Positions 29,558-40,360 of a stretch of DNA of 64,000 nt are shown one piece after another. The stretch lies in NCBI RefSeq assembly GCF_000198775.1, contig NC_014718.1:593881-657880 (forward strand), written 5' to 3'. This DNA is from Mycetohabitans rhizoxinica HKI 454 (GTDB lineage: Bacteria > Pseudomonadota > Gammaproteobacteria > Burkholderiales > Burkholderiaceae). The first letter of the stretch is position 1. Every line of letters begins with the position of its first letter. Below the pieces are notes generated by a model that made no database searches, had not been told where the DNA came from, and saw only the letters and a list, made by a program, of their open reading frames with translations. Position numbers and translations under genes: made by a program.

Positions 29558-30034
29558 TCCTCGCCGGCTTGGCCGGCCGGCAAAGCACACTGCTTCAAGA
29601 TAGCGAAACGTTGTTCGACTGGCCGGCAACGCTATTCGACTGGCCAATCTGTCGGTCAGTCGCTGCGCCGGCCACTCATAATTGTCCTGCGGCACTTCAC
29701 TGGCTCAACCCCGTCAACGTCGCGTGTCATCAGTATCGAAGACCGTTGCATAGGGTGCTCACACACGGCTACACACCGCTCGTATCGGCGATCGAAAAGC
29801 CGGGGCTACGCACGCTGCGCAGACAGCCGGAAAGTCCATCCCGATCGGAAAGGCGCGCACGCGCACGACACGCGGACCAAGCTCCAATTCGGGATCTTGA
29901 AGTCACGGCGGCGCCAGCTCGCATCACGCGTCCTATCGGGAATGGAAGGTGCTTAGCACTGAGCATGCGGATTTGACGTAGTCGTGAAATGTGCTTAGAT
30001 GTAAGGTGACCTGTCCAACCACAAGGAGTGCGTT
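29558..30034. other. Intergenic stretch after the osmoprotectant operon
   Basis: No convincing gene was found in these 477 bases. A GC-rich self-complementary patch (GCCGGC repeated around TTG, 29563-29577) directly after the ATPase stop could help termination, though it lacks a T-tract. A direct repeat TTCGACTGGCC occurs twice, near 29614 and 29636. The right end holds the AAGGAG ribosome-binding site of the next small gene. Confidence 0.5.
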
Positions 30035-30253
30035 ATGTCAGGAGCGAACCGGCCAGCAGGCCCAGCTACCCCAAAATCTCGACAATTGGCAGAACAGATT
30101 ACCCGCGACGAGATGGAGCGCAATCTCCCGGATGCATTATGGGGTCAAGACCGCGACAGTGAAAACGGCCACGGCGGGCCGGACGGCCCACTGCCCCACA
30201 CACGCTCCGTCGGCAAGCCTCGCAGTTCGGCGAGGACACCCGACGGCAGTTGA
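30035..30253 (+). CDS. Small hypothetical hydrophilic protein, 72 aa
   Basis: I do not recognise it. The main support is a perfect AAGGAG six bases before the ATG. The protein is hydrophilic, Pro/Arg/Gly-rich in its second half, and has a short helical segment (RQLAEQITRDEMERNLPDALWG). It has no signal peptide or membrane helix. The 190 bases after it, up to the NUDIX gene, appear empty. Confidence 0.55.
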   Translation: MSGANRPAGPATPKSRQLAEQITRDEMERNLPDALWGQDRDSENGHGGPDGPLPHTRSVGKPRSSARTPDGS

Positions 30254-30443
30254 ATGCAAGGCAGCGCATGGGCCAACCGCCCGTGCGTCGCCCACCGTAC
30301 CCCTGCGGGCCCCCGGAAAATGCGGCCCGACTCACTCTTGGTCAGCCCGCGTCCGCGGGACCACGTGGCCCGGGCGAGGACGGACGCCGGCCGGGATCCA
30401 CGGCAAGAAGCGCGAACCTTCCCTGATCAACGAATAACGCAGA

Positions 30444-30905
30444 TCACGCTGCTGCACCGCTCAGTTGGCGGTGCAGCGCCGGCAGCGAAAGTTTGGTTTC
30501 GAACAGTCTCGTGAGGCTGGCGCTAGTGTAGCGGCTCACTTCGGTCGGCTGCACCCACCGGAACGCGTCCATTTCGGGAATCATTTTTCCGTTCCGGTAG
30601 CTCGGAAACAGGCACGTGCATACGCATTCGCGGATATCGACGTCGCACGTCGAGACGCGGGTCGCGAACAAGTGCAATTCCTTGTCAGATCGATAAGAAA
30701 ACGCCCCCAGCTCGACCAGCGCTGCTGCGTCGAGCGTCAAGCCGGTCTCTTCGCGAGTCTCGCGCAGCGCTGCGTCGATCGGTGCCTCGCCCGGATTGGG
30801 CTGACCCTTCGGGATGTCCCAGTGTCGCGTCTCGGTTGCGTGACACAGCAACACGCTACCGAGTTCGTTGAGTATCACGACGCCACACGAGGTCTGTTTT
30901 GGCAT
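30444..30905 (-). CDS. NUDIX hydrolase
   Basis: This 153-aa protein has a complete NUDIX box, G-x5-E-x7-R-E-x2-E-E-x-G, seen as GQPNPGE followed by RETREETGL. The family hydrolyses a nucleoside diphosphate linked to another group, often as house-cleaning; the TRHWDIPKGQPN region resembles the MutT/Ap4A group. The start at MPKQTSCGVV (30905) is preferred to an in-frame start 39 bases upstream. The substrate is unknown. Confidence 0.88.
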   Translation of the reverse strand: MPKQTSCGVVILNELGSVLLCHATETRHWDIPKGQPNPGEAPIDAALRETREETGLTLDAAALVELGAFSYRSDKELHLFATRVSTCDVDIRECVCTCLFPSYRNGKMIPEMDAFRWVQPTEVSRYTSASLTRLFETKLSLPALHRQLSGAAA

Positions 30906-30958
30906 AACGATCCAGTTTCGCGTTCTGGTACGGCTTCGATGCATCGATCCGTACCGCG

Positions 30959-33214
30959 CTAAAGCAACGCGATCACGCGCGCGTCACCGCGGTCCACCGC
31001 CGGCACCACCTGCTCCCCCACGCGGCGGAACGTCAACGATATAGTCCGGCTGCCCACGCGTAGATCGCCGACTTCCAGCCAATCAATGCCTTCCGGCAAC
31101 CGCGGGCGCTCGATACGGATTTCCTCCCGCTGCGCGTCCACGGTCACGCCCAGGCAAGCCTCGAGCATCATGAACGGCGAACCTGCCGCCCAGGCCTGAG
31201 GCAGGCACGCGACCGGATAGGCGGTCGGCGGTTCGCCGCGCCGCCGCGTGAAGCCACAGAACAGCTCCGGCAACCGCATGTCGAAGTGGACCGCTGCCTC
31301 GAACAGGGCCTGCAGCAACCGCACCGCCGCGTCCTTTTCGCCGTAGCGCGCCATGCCGCGCGCACACAGCGCGGTATCGTGCGGCCACACCGAACCGTTA
31401 TGGTACGACATCGGATTGAATCGGGGCTGGCCGCTGGCCAGCGTGCGCAGGCCCCAGCCGGTGTAGAACAACGCGGATTCGAGCGTATGCGCGACCTGCT
31501 CGCCACGCGCCTTGTCCGGGAGCCCGAACGCCAGCAGATGCCCGGCGTTCGAGGCCAGCACGCGGCACAGCTGACCATGCCCGTCCAATGCAATCCCATA
31601 AAAACCTTCCTGGGGCATCCAGAACATCGCCTCGACCCGTTCGCGCAGCGCCTGGGCACGCGTCGTGTAGCGGGCGGCGAGCGTGGCGCTGCCGCGGTGC
31701 TGCGCCAGCCGCGCCATTGTCTCGAACGCCGCACACGCGTACGCCTGTACCTCGACCAGTGCGATCGGTCCGTCCGGTATGCGCCCGTCCGAGTGGAACA
31801 CCGAATCGTGGCTGTCCTTCCAGCCCTGGTTGGCCAGGCCGCTGTCCGCCGCGCGCTGATAGTCGAGCAATCCAAACGGGTTGCGATCGCATACCCGTGC
31901 GATCCATTGCGCAGCCAACTCCAGCGCCAGCCACAATTCGTCGATCAATGCCCCATCGCCGGTCCTCTCAAGGTAGGCTCCGGCCAACACGATGAACAGC
32001 GGCGTCGTATCCACGCCGCCGTAATACAGCGCAAACGGCACTTCTCCGGTCGCCGCCATCTCGCTCTTGCGCATCTCATGCATGATTTTGCCCACCGCGG
32101 CATCACGAAACGCCGAATCCTCGCGCGCCTGCTGGGCCGCGAGAAAGCGAAGCACGCCACGAGCCAGCGCCGGCTGCACCCACAGCGTCTGCAAGGACGT
32201 CATCACCGCGTCCCGCCCGAATGGCGTTGAGAACCACGGAATGCCCGCATATGGATAGGGTCCGGTGTCCCGATCCGTGGTCAACAATCCCAGATCGGCA
32301 AACGAGCGTTCCATCCAAGCATTGAACAATGGATTGCTCGAGCGCAGCCTTGCACTGGCGCGACGCCTATCGCGCATCATTCGGTGCGACTCGGCCAGCG
32401 CGGCGCGTACCGCCGCCCGCCCCGCGCCGCTCAAGCCGGCTGGCGGCTTCGACACCGGACCGGGCACCGGCGCGGCGGTCTCGTTGATTGGCCGGGTAAC
32501 AACCGTGACCTGCAGGTAAACCGACAGGCACGCCTCGGACGGCAACGTCAACGTATAGTCGGCGCGCCCCGGCATCAGCTTGTCCGGAGCAGGAGAAAAA
32601 GCGATGCGCACAATCCGCTCGACATTGTCCAAACCCTGGTAGCTAAACACGACCTCGCCCTTGTCGACATAGGGCGTCGCCAGCGTGCCGCGCCGGCCGC
32701 GCGGCGAGCCGCGCACTTCGAACATGTCTAAAAAATCGCTGGCAAATGAAAGCGACAGCGGTACGACCGCCGGCTCGGTGCCGTAATGGGTCAGCGTGAT
32801 CGCCTCGTTCAATACATTACCGCACAGCACCCTCAAACGCTCGACATGGATCACGCCCTGCGGCGTATGCCCGCCACCCAATGGCGGCAGCGACCGGTTG
32901 GTCAAGTGGGCGGTGAACGCCGTGTTGTCGCTGCTCACGCTGCTCGACAGCAGCGATGGCGCCCGGCCGCCAAACGTGAGTTGCAGTTGCGACAGCACCC
33001 GCGTGTCGTTGACGAACAGGCCGTCGTCATGGCCTAGAATATCGCCATTCGGATCGTTGACGACGAACGTGTCGCCCGACTTCAGCACGTACCGCCGGCC
33101 GGAGGTGACATTCGCGTGCTCCGGCGCAATGAACACGCCGTCGTCGCCGCCGGTCTCGGCGCCCTGCTCCGGCAGCTTCGCGAGCCCGCCGGCGGTCGGT
33201 TCTGGCTCCTGCAT
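30959..33214 (-). CDS. Glycogen-debranching-type amylo-alpha-1,6-glucosidase
   Basis: This 751-aa protein has an N-terminal bacterial debranching-enzyme domain (about residues 30-230, with GDTFVVNDPNGDILGHDDGLFVNDTRVLS) followed by an (alpha/alpha)6 glucosidase-type barrel. The barrel shows GIPWFSTPFGRDAVMTSLQ, LLDYQRAADSGLANQGWKDSHDS and SYHNGSVWPHDTAL. It probably removes alpha-1,6 branches from glycogen or acts on a related alpha-glucan. The start at 33214 follows GGGAG; an upstream TTG (33232) contains that site and is rejected. No glg genes lie next to it. Confidence 0.85.
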   Translation of the reverse strand: MQEPEPTAGGLAKLPEQGAETGGDDGVFIAPEHANVTSGRRYVLKSGDTFVVNDPNGDILGHDDGLFVNDTRVLSQLQLTFGGRAPSLLSSSVSSDNTAFTAHLTNRSLPPLGGGHTPQGVIHVERLRVLCGNVLNEAITLTHYGTEPAVVPLSLSFASDFLDMFEVRGSPRGRRGTLATPYVDKGEVVFSYQGLDNVERIVRIAFSPAPDKLMPGRADYTLTLPSEACLSVYLQVTVVTRPINETAAPVPGPVSKPPAGLSGAGRAAVRAALAESHRMMRDRRRASARLRSSNPLFNAWMERSFADLGLLTTDRDTGPYPYAGIPWFSTPFGRDAVMTSLQTLWVQPALARGVLRFLAAQQAREDSAFRDAAVGKIMHEMRKSEMAATGEVPFALYYGGVDTTPLFIVLAGAYLERTGDGALIDELWLALELAAQWIARVCDRNPFGLLDYQRAADSGLANQGWKDSHDSVFHSDGRIPDGPIALVEVQAYACAAFETMARLAQHRGSATLAARYTTRAQALRERVEAMFWMPQEGFYGIALDGHGQLCRVLASNAGHLLAFGLPDKARGEQVAHTLESALFYTGWGLRTLASGQPRFNPMSYHNGSVWPHDTALCARGMARYGEKDAAVRLLQALFEAAVHFDMRLPELFCGFTRRRGEPPTAYPVACLPQAWAAGSPFMMLEACLGVTVDAQREEIRIERPRLPEGIDWLEVGDLRVGSRTISLTFRRVGEQVVPAVDRGDARVIALL

Positions 33215-33380
33215 GAGTTGGCTCCCTTTCAAACACCTGCGTTGTCACAGCACCGCTCGCGCGCTGTCGATTGTATGACCATGGCACAACGCGATCGTGC
33301 ATTCGCACAAGGATGTTCGTCCCATCACCCAGCTCTCATATAACATGCAAACCTGATACGTTGCATACTCGACCTTTCCG

Positions 33381-33575
33381 ATGTCGGCCAGACCTCACCC
33401 ATTGACCGAACATGATATCGAGCAATGGATCGCCGCCATTTCATCCGGCCAATATCCGGTGGGCACAAAGCTGCCCGCCGGCAGGGTGCTTGCGCAAATC
33501 CACGGCGTCAGCCAGGCGGTGATCTGCGATGTCGCAGGAGGACTGCAGGCAGAAGGATTCGTCGATACGCGCTAG
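33381..33575 (+). pseudogene. Truncated GntR/FadR-family regulator
   Basis: The 64 residues form the N-terminal winged helix-turn-helix of a GntR-family repressor (YPVGTKLPAGRVLAQIHGVSQAVICDVAGGLQAEGFVDTR). The frame then ends at a TAG exactly where the family continues with a Gly-Ala-Gly-Thr wing (GAGGT follows the stop in frame). No effector-binding domain is readable in the next 250 bases, apart from weak scraps in other frames. This is a decayed gene, downstream of nothing obvious and divergent from the debranching enzyme. Confidence 0.65.
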
Positions 33576-33857
33576 GGTGCCGGCGGCACAATGCGCTCGC
33601 GCACATCCGCCCGCGGGTATCGCTCTAATTGCACGGGCATCGCCATGCCAGAACGCATGGGCTTCGCAATGTGGCCGAACAGTGTTGCTGGCAGCCGCGG
33701 CACGGAACATCAAGAAGATTGCGCTACTGCTGGCGCGTCCGCTGGCGCTTTTACACGTCTTCTGGCGCTCACGCACCGTTGCAGCGGTTAATCGCTAATC
33801 TCGCGATCCTGCTTGGCCCGAGCACACAAAACCGTGCCAACATCGCGCCCGTCTAAA

Positions 33858-33895
33858 GACGAAACCCCACGCTGCGAAAAACGTGGGGTTTCGTC
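33858..33895 (-). terminator. Terminator of the porin gene
   Basis: A perfect 14-bp inverted repeat (GACGAAACCCCACG / CGTGGGGTTTCGTC, arms 33858-33871 and 33882-33895) with a 10-base loop lies 93 bp beyond the porin stop. On the minus strand it is followed by TTTAG. The arms also contain T-rich ends, so it may work in both directions. Confidence 0.8.
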
Positions 33896-33988
33896 AGCAG
33901 TCCGAGCGCAGGTCAAGCCTGCGCTTTTGTTGCCCGCTGCGTCGAACCGGCCATGCTGGTCCCCCCGCAGGGGCAGGTTGCGTGCCGC

Positions 33989-35155
33989 TTAGAACCTGTG
34001 GCGCAGGCCCAGCGCAACGTACTCTTGCGCGCCGCCGTTCGCACCGGCAAAACCGTACGAGCTAATCGAAGCCTGAGCTTGCGAGCCCGCACCGTCCTGC
34101 TGACCGGTGGCCTTTTGCCATGCGCTCACCAGGTACACGTCGGTGCGCTTGGACAGGCTGTAGTCGGCGCCCAGGCTGACCTGGTTGTACTTGGCCGACG
34201 CGTTGCCCGAACCCTTCGTGTAGCTGTAGCCAATGCCCGTGAGCAGCGCCGGCGTGGCCTGGTAAGTCGCGAACGCGTTGCCAGTGTTGTACTTCTGCGT
34301 CTGGCCGAACGACGAAGCGGAGTCCGCCGTGTACTGCGCATTGCTGTACGACGCGCCGACGTTGACCGGGCCGATTGTGTACTGGCCGGCGACACGGGCG
34401 ATCTTGAGCGACGCAGCCGACGTGTAGGCACCATTGACCGGGCCGTTGAAGATCGAGTCGGTCGTTGTGTTGGTTGCCGTCGTGGTGGAATCTGAGAAGT
34501 CCCGCACGCCGTTGGTAACCTTGCCGCCGTTGTAGTACTGATAGCTCGCTGCCACGGCGATCGGGCCGTTCGTATACGCCAGCGCAGCGCCCCACGCACG
34601 GCGGTCGCCAAACGAGCCGGCCTGATTACCGAGCGCGTATAAGCCTTCGAATTGGAAGCCGGCCCAGACCGGGCTCGTGTACTTGACCGAGTTGTTGACG
34701 CGGACGCTGTTGTCGTAGTTGTCGACGTCGCCCGGCGTTGCGAACCCGGAGCCGAAGTAGTTATCGCCCGTGATGCTTTGTACCAGATCCGTATCCGGCA
34801 CATATTGGCGACCCAGCGTTACCGAGCCGTATACATCATTCTGCAACCCTACATAAGCCTGACGGCTGAATTCGCGGCCACTTTGGCCAAGACGGCCATT
34901 GTTTGGGTTAAAGCCGTTTTCCAACTGGAAGATCGCCTTCAAGCCGCCGCCCAAATCTTCCGCACCCTTTAAGCCCCAGCGCGACCCCTGTAGGTTGCCG
35001 GAAACTGTGGACCATTGGTTCTTGCCGCCTTGGTTATGTAAGAAGGTAATGCTTTCATCGATAACGCCATACAACGTCACCGAGCTTTGGGCGTGGGCTG
35101 CTGAGGTAGCGGCGAGCACGCCGAGTGAGATGGCCGAGAGTACCAGTCGTTTCAT
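33989..35155 (-). CDS. Outer-membrane porin (Burkholderia OpcP/OmpC type)
   Basis: This 388-aa trimeric general-diffusion porin has a classic signal peptide (MKRLVLSAISLGVLAATSAAHA), then QSSVTLYGVIDESITF, the usual first strand of neisserial/Burkholderia porins. The chain ends with ALGLRHRF, whose terminal Phe is the BAM recognition signal. GGAGA lies eight bases before the ATG. It lies on the same strand as kdpC but is separated by 470 bp. Confidence 0.95.
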   Translation of the reverse strand: MKRLVLSAISLGVLAATSAAHAQSSVTLYGVIDESITFLHNQGGKNQWSTVSGNLQGSRWGLKGAEDLGGGLKAIFQLENGFNPNNGRLGQSGREFSRQAYVGLQNDVYGSVTLGRQYVPDTDLVQSITGDNYFGSGFATPGDVDNYDNSVRVNNSVKYTSPVWAGFQFEGLYALGNQAGSFGDRRAWGAALAYTNGPIAVAASYQYYNGGKVTNGVRDFSDSTTTATNTTTDSIFNGPVNGAYTSAASLKIARVAGQYTIGPVNVGASYSNAQYTADSASSFGQTQKYNTGNAFATYQATPALLTGIGYSYTKGSGNASAKYNQVSLGADYSLSKRTDVYLVSAWQKATGQQDGAGSQAQASISSYGFAGANGGAQEYVALGLRHRF

Positions 35156-35405
35156 TTAATCTTCTCCGAACGATCGTTCATTTAATTTTCCGTGCGGCCG
35201 AAGCATACCTCGACACCTGTAGAAGAAAGAAATAAAAGCGTGTCCAACGTTGCTAAATTTAGACGGTATGAATTCACAATCGCCATTTTCGGCAGACGGT
35301 GTGATAGCCCGGGCTGCACATGCAAATTCCCGCAGGAAATGGGCCGTTGCGGCTCACCCGCGCGCCGCGCACAACACCACCCGATTCAGCGAGCACGGGC
35401 GGTGC

Positions 35406-35564
35406 TACGGTTTGTCGTGCTCCACCCTGGCGCACCAATGGAGCACAGGATTTATCGTGTCCCCCCGGAGCACCAATGGAGCACAGGATTTGTCGTGTTT
35501 CGCTTCCAAGGCCTCTATGAAGCACAGGGTTTGTCGCGTTCCGCCCCGGAGCACCCATGGGGCC
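35406..35564. repeat. Four imperfect ~40-bp tandem repeats
   Basis: Four head-to-tail units of 38-41 bp occupy 35406-35445, 35446-35483, 35484-35524 and 35525-35564. Each has a CAGGATTTGTCGTG-like start and a CACCAATGGAGCA-like end, the third being the most diverged. They lie between the porin and kdpC in a 470-bp region where I see no credible gene; open frames there are a by-product of the repeats. Confidence 0.7.
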
Positions 35565-35625
35565 CAGGGCCAGCGGCGCCACGCACCTATATATAGGGCG
35601 GGTCCATTATCATTGCGCCGTTTCC

Positions 35626-36213
35626 TCAATGCGCCGGCTTGATCTGATCCAGCGCCAGATTCAGCTTGAGCACGTTCACCCGCGGCTCGCCCAGCAAGCC
35701 AAACTGCCGACCGGTCGTATGGCGGGCAATCAACTCGTCGACCCGCGCTTGTGAAAGGCCTCGTGCCCGCGCCACGCGGGGGGCCTGGTAAGCTGCCGCC
35801 GCGGGGCTGATGTCCGGATCCAAGCCACTGCCTGATGAAGTCACCAAGTCCACCGGCACCGGCGCCGTGTTGGTTGGATCGGCTTCATGTAAGGCGGCAA
35901 GCCGTGCCTTCACCTCGTGCGCCAGCGCCGGATTGGTCGGGCCTAGGTTCGATCCGCTCGAGCTTTGCGCGTTGTACGGATTCGGTGTCGTCGCCGACAG
36001 TCGGCCCCAGAAGTAGTCGTTTCTATCGAACTGCTGTCCGATCAGCGCCGAACCGATCAACTTGCCGTCCTTTTCGATCAGGCTGCCGTTGGCCTGGATT
36101 GGAAAAATAGCCTGTGCGATCGCCGTGACCGCGGCAGGATAGACGATGCCCGTGATCACCGTCAGCGCGACGAACAGCACCAGTACGGGACGCAGTAAAG
36201 TGTTCATGATCAT
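35626..36213 (-). CDS. kdpC: KdpC, K+-transporting ATPase subunit C
   Basis: This 195-aa single-span subunit stabilises the KdpFABC high-affinity potassium pump. It has an N-terminal helix ([24 protein letters not shown]) and the periplasmic domain pattern [32 protein letters not shown] and [14 protein letters not shown]. It ends the operon; no kdpD or kdpE follows. The start may be two codons later, at a second ATG. Confidence 0.95.
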   Translation of the reverse strand: MIMNTLLRPVLVLFVALTVITGIVYPAAVTAIAQAIFPIQANGSLIEKDGKLIGSALIGQQFDRNDYFWGRLSATTPNPYNAQSSSGSNLGPTNPALAHEVKARLAALHEADPTNTAPVPVDLVTSSGSGLDPDISPAAAAYQAPRVARARGLSQARVDELIARHTTGRQFGLLGEPRVNVLKLNLALDQIKPAH

Positions 36214-36307
36214 GATTCACAATGGAGCAGCGCGCCGCCCCGAAAAAGGCCGGACGGAGGCAAACGAAGAGACGCCGACCCGCCCGGCAAGGGTTGCACG
36301 GAACGGA

Positions 36308-38446
36308 TCAGGCCCAGCCCAGGGCCGTGATCGCCATATCGATCAACTTGATGAACGGGAACGGCAGCACAATGCCACCCAACCCATAGATCAACAGATT
36401 GCGCCGCAGCAGCGAAGCGGCACCCAGCGGCCGGTACTTAACCCCCTTTAGCGCGAGCGGAATTAGAAACACGATGATCAGCGCGTTGAACACCACCGCC
36501 GACAAAATGGCGGAGGAAGGCGAAGTGAGCCGCATCACGTCGAGCACGTGCAACTGCGGATAGGTGGTCGCGAAGGCCGCCGGAATGATCGCGAAGTACT
36601 TCGCTACATCGTTGGCGATCGAGAACGTGGTCAGCGAGCCGCGCGTCATCAACATTTGCTTGCCGATCTCCACGATCTCGATCAGCTTGGTCGGATTCGA
36701 GTCGAGATCGACCATGTTGCCCGCTTCCTTTGCCGCCTGCGTGCCGGTGTTCATCGCGACCGCGACGTCGGCCTGCGCCAGCGCCGGGGCGTCGTTCGTG
36801 CCATCGCCGGTCATCGCCACCAGCCGCCCGTCGGCTTGGTACGCGCGGATGGTCGCAAGCTTGGTTTCTGGCGTGGCCTCGGCCAAAAAATCATCGACGC
36901 CGGCCTCGGCGGCAATCGCTGCCGCGGTGAGGCGATTATCGCCAGTCACCATCACCGTCTTGATCCCCATCTTGCGCAACTCGGCAAAGCGCTCCTTGAT
37001 CCCACCTTTGACGATGTCCTTTAGCTCGATCACGCCGAGCACGCGGGCTTGGCCACCAGCGCCTAGCTGCCGCTGCGCGACGACCAGCGGCGTACTGCCG
37101 CGGCGTGCTACGTCATCGACCGCCGCGCGCACTTCCTGAGGAAAGCGCCCTGCATGCGCCTGGACATACTGCTGGATCGCGTCAGCCGCACCCTTACGGA
37201 TCTCGCGCTCCGGCAGATCAACGCCGCTCATCCTCGTCTGCGCAGTGAAACCGAGGAACTGCGCATGCAGGCTGGCCATATCCCGCTCGCGAATGTTGAA
37301 ACGCTGTTTGGCAAGGACCACGATGCTGCGGCCTTCCGGCGTCTCGTCGGCCAGCGACGCCAACTGTGCGGCATCGGCCAGCTCCTGCTCGGACACGCCC
37401 GGTGCCGGCATGAACGCCGACGCCTGCCGGTTGCCAAGCGTAATCGTGCCGGTCTTGTCCAGCAACAGCACGTCGACGTCGCCGGCAGCCTCAACGGCGC
37501 GGCCGGACGTGGCGATCACGTTCGCCTGCATCATCCGGCTCATGCCGGCCACCCCGATCGCCGACAGCAATCCACCGATCGTGGTCGGTATCAGGCACAC
37601 CAGCAACGCGACCAGAACCGTGATCGTCACGACGTGACCGGATTTCATCGCGGAGATCGAGAACATCGAGAATGGCAACAGCGTCGCGGTCGCGAACAGC
37701 AGCACGAGCGTCAACGCCACTAGCAGGATGGTCAACGCGATTTCATTGGGCGTCTTTTGTCGCTTCGCGCCCTCGACCATCGCGATCATCCGGTCCAGGA
37801 AGGCCTCGCCGGGATTCACGCTGACCCGCACCACGATCCAGTCCGACAGCACCCGTGTGCCGCCGGTGACGGACGAGAAGTCTGCGCCAGACTCGCGGAT
37901 GACGGGTGCCGATTCACCGGTAATCGCCGACTCGTCGACCGACGCGACGCCTTCAATGACTTCGCCGTCCGCCGGAATCGTGTCACCCGCCTCGACCAAC
38001 ACCACGTCGCCGCGGCGCAAATCCGTGGACGTTATGATACGGATCGGCGCTTTCGGGTGAGGCTCGTTCAGCTTCTTGGCCATCACATTGTGCTTGGCGC
38101 TGCGCAGCGACGCGGCCTGGGCCTTCGAGCGGCCCTCCGCCAACGCCTCGGCGAAGTTGGCAAACAGCACCGTGAACCACAACCACAACGCAATGGCCAA
38201 AATGAAGCCGGCCGGCGCCTCGGCCTGCCCGGCAAGCGCCGCGATCCACAGCACTGTGGTCAGGATGCTGCCCACGTAGACACAGAACATTACCGGATTG
38301 CGCAGTTGAGTCCGCGGCGCGAGCTTCTTGAACGCATCGACGATGGCCGGCTTGAGTAGCACCGGATCGAACATCGAATGGACCGCGGTACGGGCCTGCC
38401 CGAGGTTGTCCGCGCGATGGGCAGGCGATGGATTGACGTTAGTCAT
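36308..38446 (-). CDS. kdpB: KdpB, K+-transporting P-type ATPase
   Basis: This 712-aa catalytic subunit couples ATP hydrolysis to potassium uptake through KdpA. It contains the P-type phosphorylation motif DKTGTIT, the actuator motif GESAPV, the P-domain MVTGDN and the hinge [21 protein letters not shown] precedes the ATG. Membrane helices are in the expected positions around the cytoplasmic domains. It follows kdpA with a 13-bp gap. Confidence 0.97.
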   Translation of the reverse strand: MTNVNPSPAHRADNLGQARTAVHSMFDPVLLKPAIVDAFKKLAPRTQLRNPVMFCVYVGSILTTVLWIAALAGQAEAPAGFILAIALWLWFTVLFANFAEALAEGRSKAQAASLRSAKHNVMAKKLNEPHPKAPIRIITSTDLRRGDVVLVEAGDTIPADGEVIEGVASVDESAITGESAPVIRESGADFSSVTGGTRVLSDWIVVRVSVNPGEAFLDRMIAMVEGAKRQKTPNEIALTILLVALTLVLLFATATLLPFSMFSISAMKSGHVVTITVLVALLVCLIPTTIGGLLSAIGVAGMSRMMQANVIATSGRAVEAAGDVDVLLLDKTGTITLGNRQASAFMPAPGVSEQELADAAQLASLADETPEGRSIVVLAKQRFNIRERDMASLHAQFLGFTAQTRMSGVDLPEREIRKGAADAIQQYVQAHAGRFPQEVRAAVDDVARRGSTPLVVAQRQLGAGGQARVLGVIELKDIVKGGIKERFAELRKMGIKTVMVTGDNRLTAAAIAAEAGVDDFLAEATPETKLATIRAYQADGRLVAMTGDGTNDAPALAQADVAVAMNTGTQAAKEAGNMVDLDSNPTKLIEIVEIGKQMLMTRGSLTTFSIANDVAKYFAIIPAAFATTYPQLHVLDVMRLTSPSSAILSAVVFNALIIVFLIPLALKGVKYRPLGAASLLRRNLLIYGLGGIVLPFPFIKLIDMAITALGWA

Positions 38447-38459
38447 GCTTTCCTCGAAA

Positions 38460-40268
38460 TCAATGGCCGGCGATCATCATTAACTGCTCGACGATCGGTC
38501 CCAACGCCAATGAAGGCACATAGGTCAGCGCGCCGACCAGCACGAGCGTGCCGAGCAGCAACACGACGAACAACGGACCGTGCGTGGGCAACGTGCCCGG
38601 CGTCGTGGCAATGCGCTTCTTGCTTGCGAGCGAGCCCGCGACCGCCAGCACCGGCACGATCGTGCCGAAGCGGCCAAACCACATCGCAATCGCCAACAAC
38701 ACGTTGTAGAACGGCGTATTGACCGACAGCCCGCCGAACGCGCTGCCATTGTTGTTGGCTGCCGAGCTGAACGCATACAGCACTTCGGAGAAGCCGTGCG
38801 GCCCGGGATTGGCGATACCGGCCACGCCCAACGGCGAAAGCACCCCGATCGACGTGCCCACCAGCACCAGGAACGGCGTGAGCAGCACCACAAGCGCCAC
38901 CATCTTGATTTCAAACGATTCAATCTTCTTACCGACGTACTCCGGCGTGCGCCCGATCATCAATCCCGCGACGAACACGGCGAGCAACGCGAACACGAGC
39001 ATGCCGTAGAGCCCGGAGCCGACGCCACCGAAGATCACTTCGCCCAGTTGCATCAGCAGCAGCGGCACAAAGCCACCCAGCGGCGTGAGCGAATCGTGCG
39101 TGTTATCCACCGCGCCGCACGATGCTGCCGTGGTCGCCACCGTGAAGATGCCGGACTGCGCGATGCCCAAGCGCACTTCCTTACCTTCGGCGTTGCCGCC
39201 CGCTTGTAGCGCCGACGCCTGCTGGTCCACGTGCAGCGACGCAAACAGCGGATTGCCGGATTGTTCCGCGGAAATTTCCGCAAAGCATGCCACCGCAAAT
39301 GCGATCGTCATCGCCGCGAGCACCGCATAGCCCTGCCGGCGGTCGCCCACCATGCGCCCGAAGACGACGCACAATCCGGCCGGGATAATTAAAATCGACA
39401 GGATTTGCACGAAGTTGGACAGCGGCGTTGGGTTCTCGAACGGGTGGGCCGAGTTTGCGTTGAAGAAGCCACCGCCGTTGGTGCCCAGCATCTTGATCGC
39501 TTCCTGCGATGCGACCGGCCCCATGGCCAAGGTCTGCTTGTCCACCTTCGCATCCTGCATCACCACATTGCCGTGCGCGTCCTTGACCGGATTGCCTTGC
39601 GCGTCGGTCCTGGGCACCGGATAAGTCGTTACCTGCAGCGTCGATACCTGCTGGTACGGCTTCAGGTTCTGCAGCACGCCTTGGCTCACCAGCACCAACG
39701 ACACGACGATCGCCAGTGGCGCGAGAATGTAAAGCGTAACGCGCGTCAAATCGACCCAGAAATTGCCGATGGTGCGCGCGGTATGGCGTGCAAACCCACG
39801 GATCAGCGCGACCACCACCGCGATGCCGGTGGCCGCGGACAAGAAGTTCTGCACGGCCAGGCCCGCCAACTGGGTCAGGTAGCTGACCGACGACTCCGGT
39901 GAGTAGTTTTGCCAATTGGTATTGGTCACGAAACTGACCGCCGTGTTGAACGCGGCATCGGGCGGCATCGCGCCGAGTCCCTGCGGATTGGCCGGCAGCC
40001 ATTGCTGCAGTCGCAGCAGGCCATACACCACGACGGCCCCCAGCGCGTTGAACAGCAGCACCGCGAGCGCATAGTGCTTCCACGACATCTCGGCCTGCGG
40101 ATCAACGCCCGCGACTCGATACAGCCCGTGTTCCAGCGGGCGGCCCAGCTTGCGCACGAGCACCGACGAGCCATCCAACACCCCGCACATATAGCGGCCA
40201 AGTGGCAGCGCTAGCGCGATCAGCACGATGATGAACAGCACCGCCTGCAACAACGAATGGGCGTTCAT
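38460..40268 (-). CDS. kdpA: KdpA, K+-binding channel-like subunit
   Basis: This 602-aa subunit has about ten membrane helices and the filter-like repeats typical of KdpA ([49 protein letters not shown]). The ATG at 40268 overlaps the kdpF stop as ATGA, which fixes the start; the open upstream frame lies over kdpF. Confidence 0.96.
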   Translation of the reverse strand: MNAHSLLQAVLFIIVLIALALPLGRYMCGVLDGSSVLVRKLGRPLEHGLYRVAGVDPQAEMSWKHYALAVLLFNALGAVVVYGLLRLQQWLPANPQGLGAMPPDAAFNTAVSFVTNTNWQNYSPESSVSYLTQLAGLAVQNFLSAATGIAVVVALIRGFARHTARTIGNFWVDLTRVTLYILAPLAIVVSLVLVSQGVLQNLKPYQQVSTLQVTTYPVPRTDAQGNPVKDAHGNVVMQDAKVDKQTLAMGPVASQEAIKMLGTNGGGFFNANSAHPFENPTPLSNFVQILSILIIPAGLCVVFGRMVGDRRQGYAVLAAMTIAFAVACFAEISAEQSGNPLFASLHVDQQASALQAGGNAEGKEVRLGIAQSGIFTVATTAASCGAVDNTHDSLTPLGGFVPLLLMQLGEVIFGGVGSGLYGMLVFALLAVFVAGLMIGRTPEYVGKKIESFEIKMVALVVLLTPFLVLVGTSIGVLSPLGVAGIANPGPHGFSEVLYAFSSAANNNGSAFGGLSVNTPFYNVLLAIAMWFGRFGTIVPVLAVAGSLASKKRIATTPGTLPTHGPLFVVLLLGTLVLVGALTYVPSLALGPIVEQLMMIAGH

Positions 40269-40360
40269 TCCAAATCCTCCGCGCGCAGCAGTGCATACAC
40301 GAGGTACACCAGCACCAGCAGCGTCGCGATGCCGGCCAGCCATGTCATCCACGCCATCAT
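40265..40360 (-). CDS. kdpF: KdpF, small membrane subunit
   Basis: This 31-residue single-helix peptide ([31 protein letters not shown], read in two parts: a hydrophobic core and the charged end RAEDLE) matches KdpF, which lines the KdpA-KdpB interface. It overlaps kdpA at one end and the 34-aa gene at the other, each by four bases, so the whole kdp operon is translationally coupled. Confidence 0.88.
   Translation of the reverse strand: MMAWMTWLAGIATLLVLVYLVYALLRAEDLE

Noticed and set aside
35192-35596. 134-codon open frame with repeated HRIYRV-like units
   Set aside because: It is produced by the 40-bp DNA repeats, which are not a multiple of three in all units, and has no ribosome-binding site.
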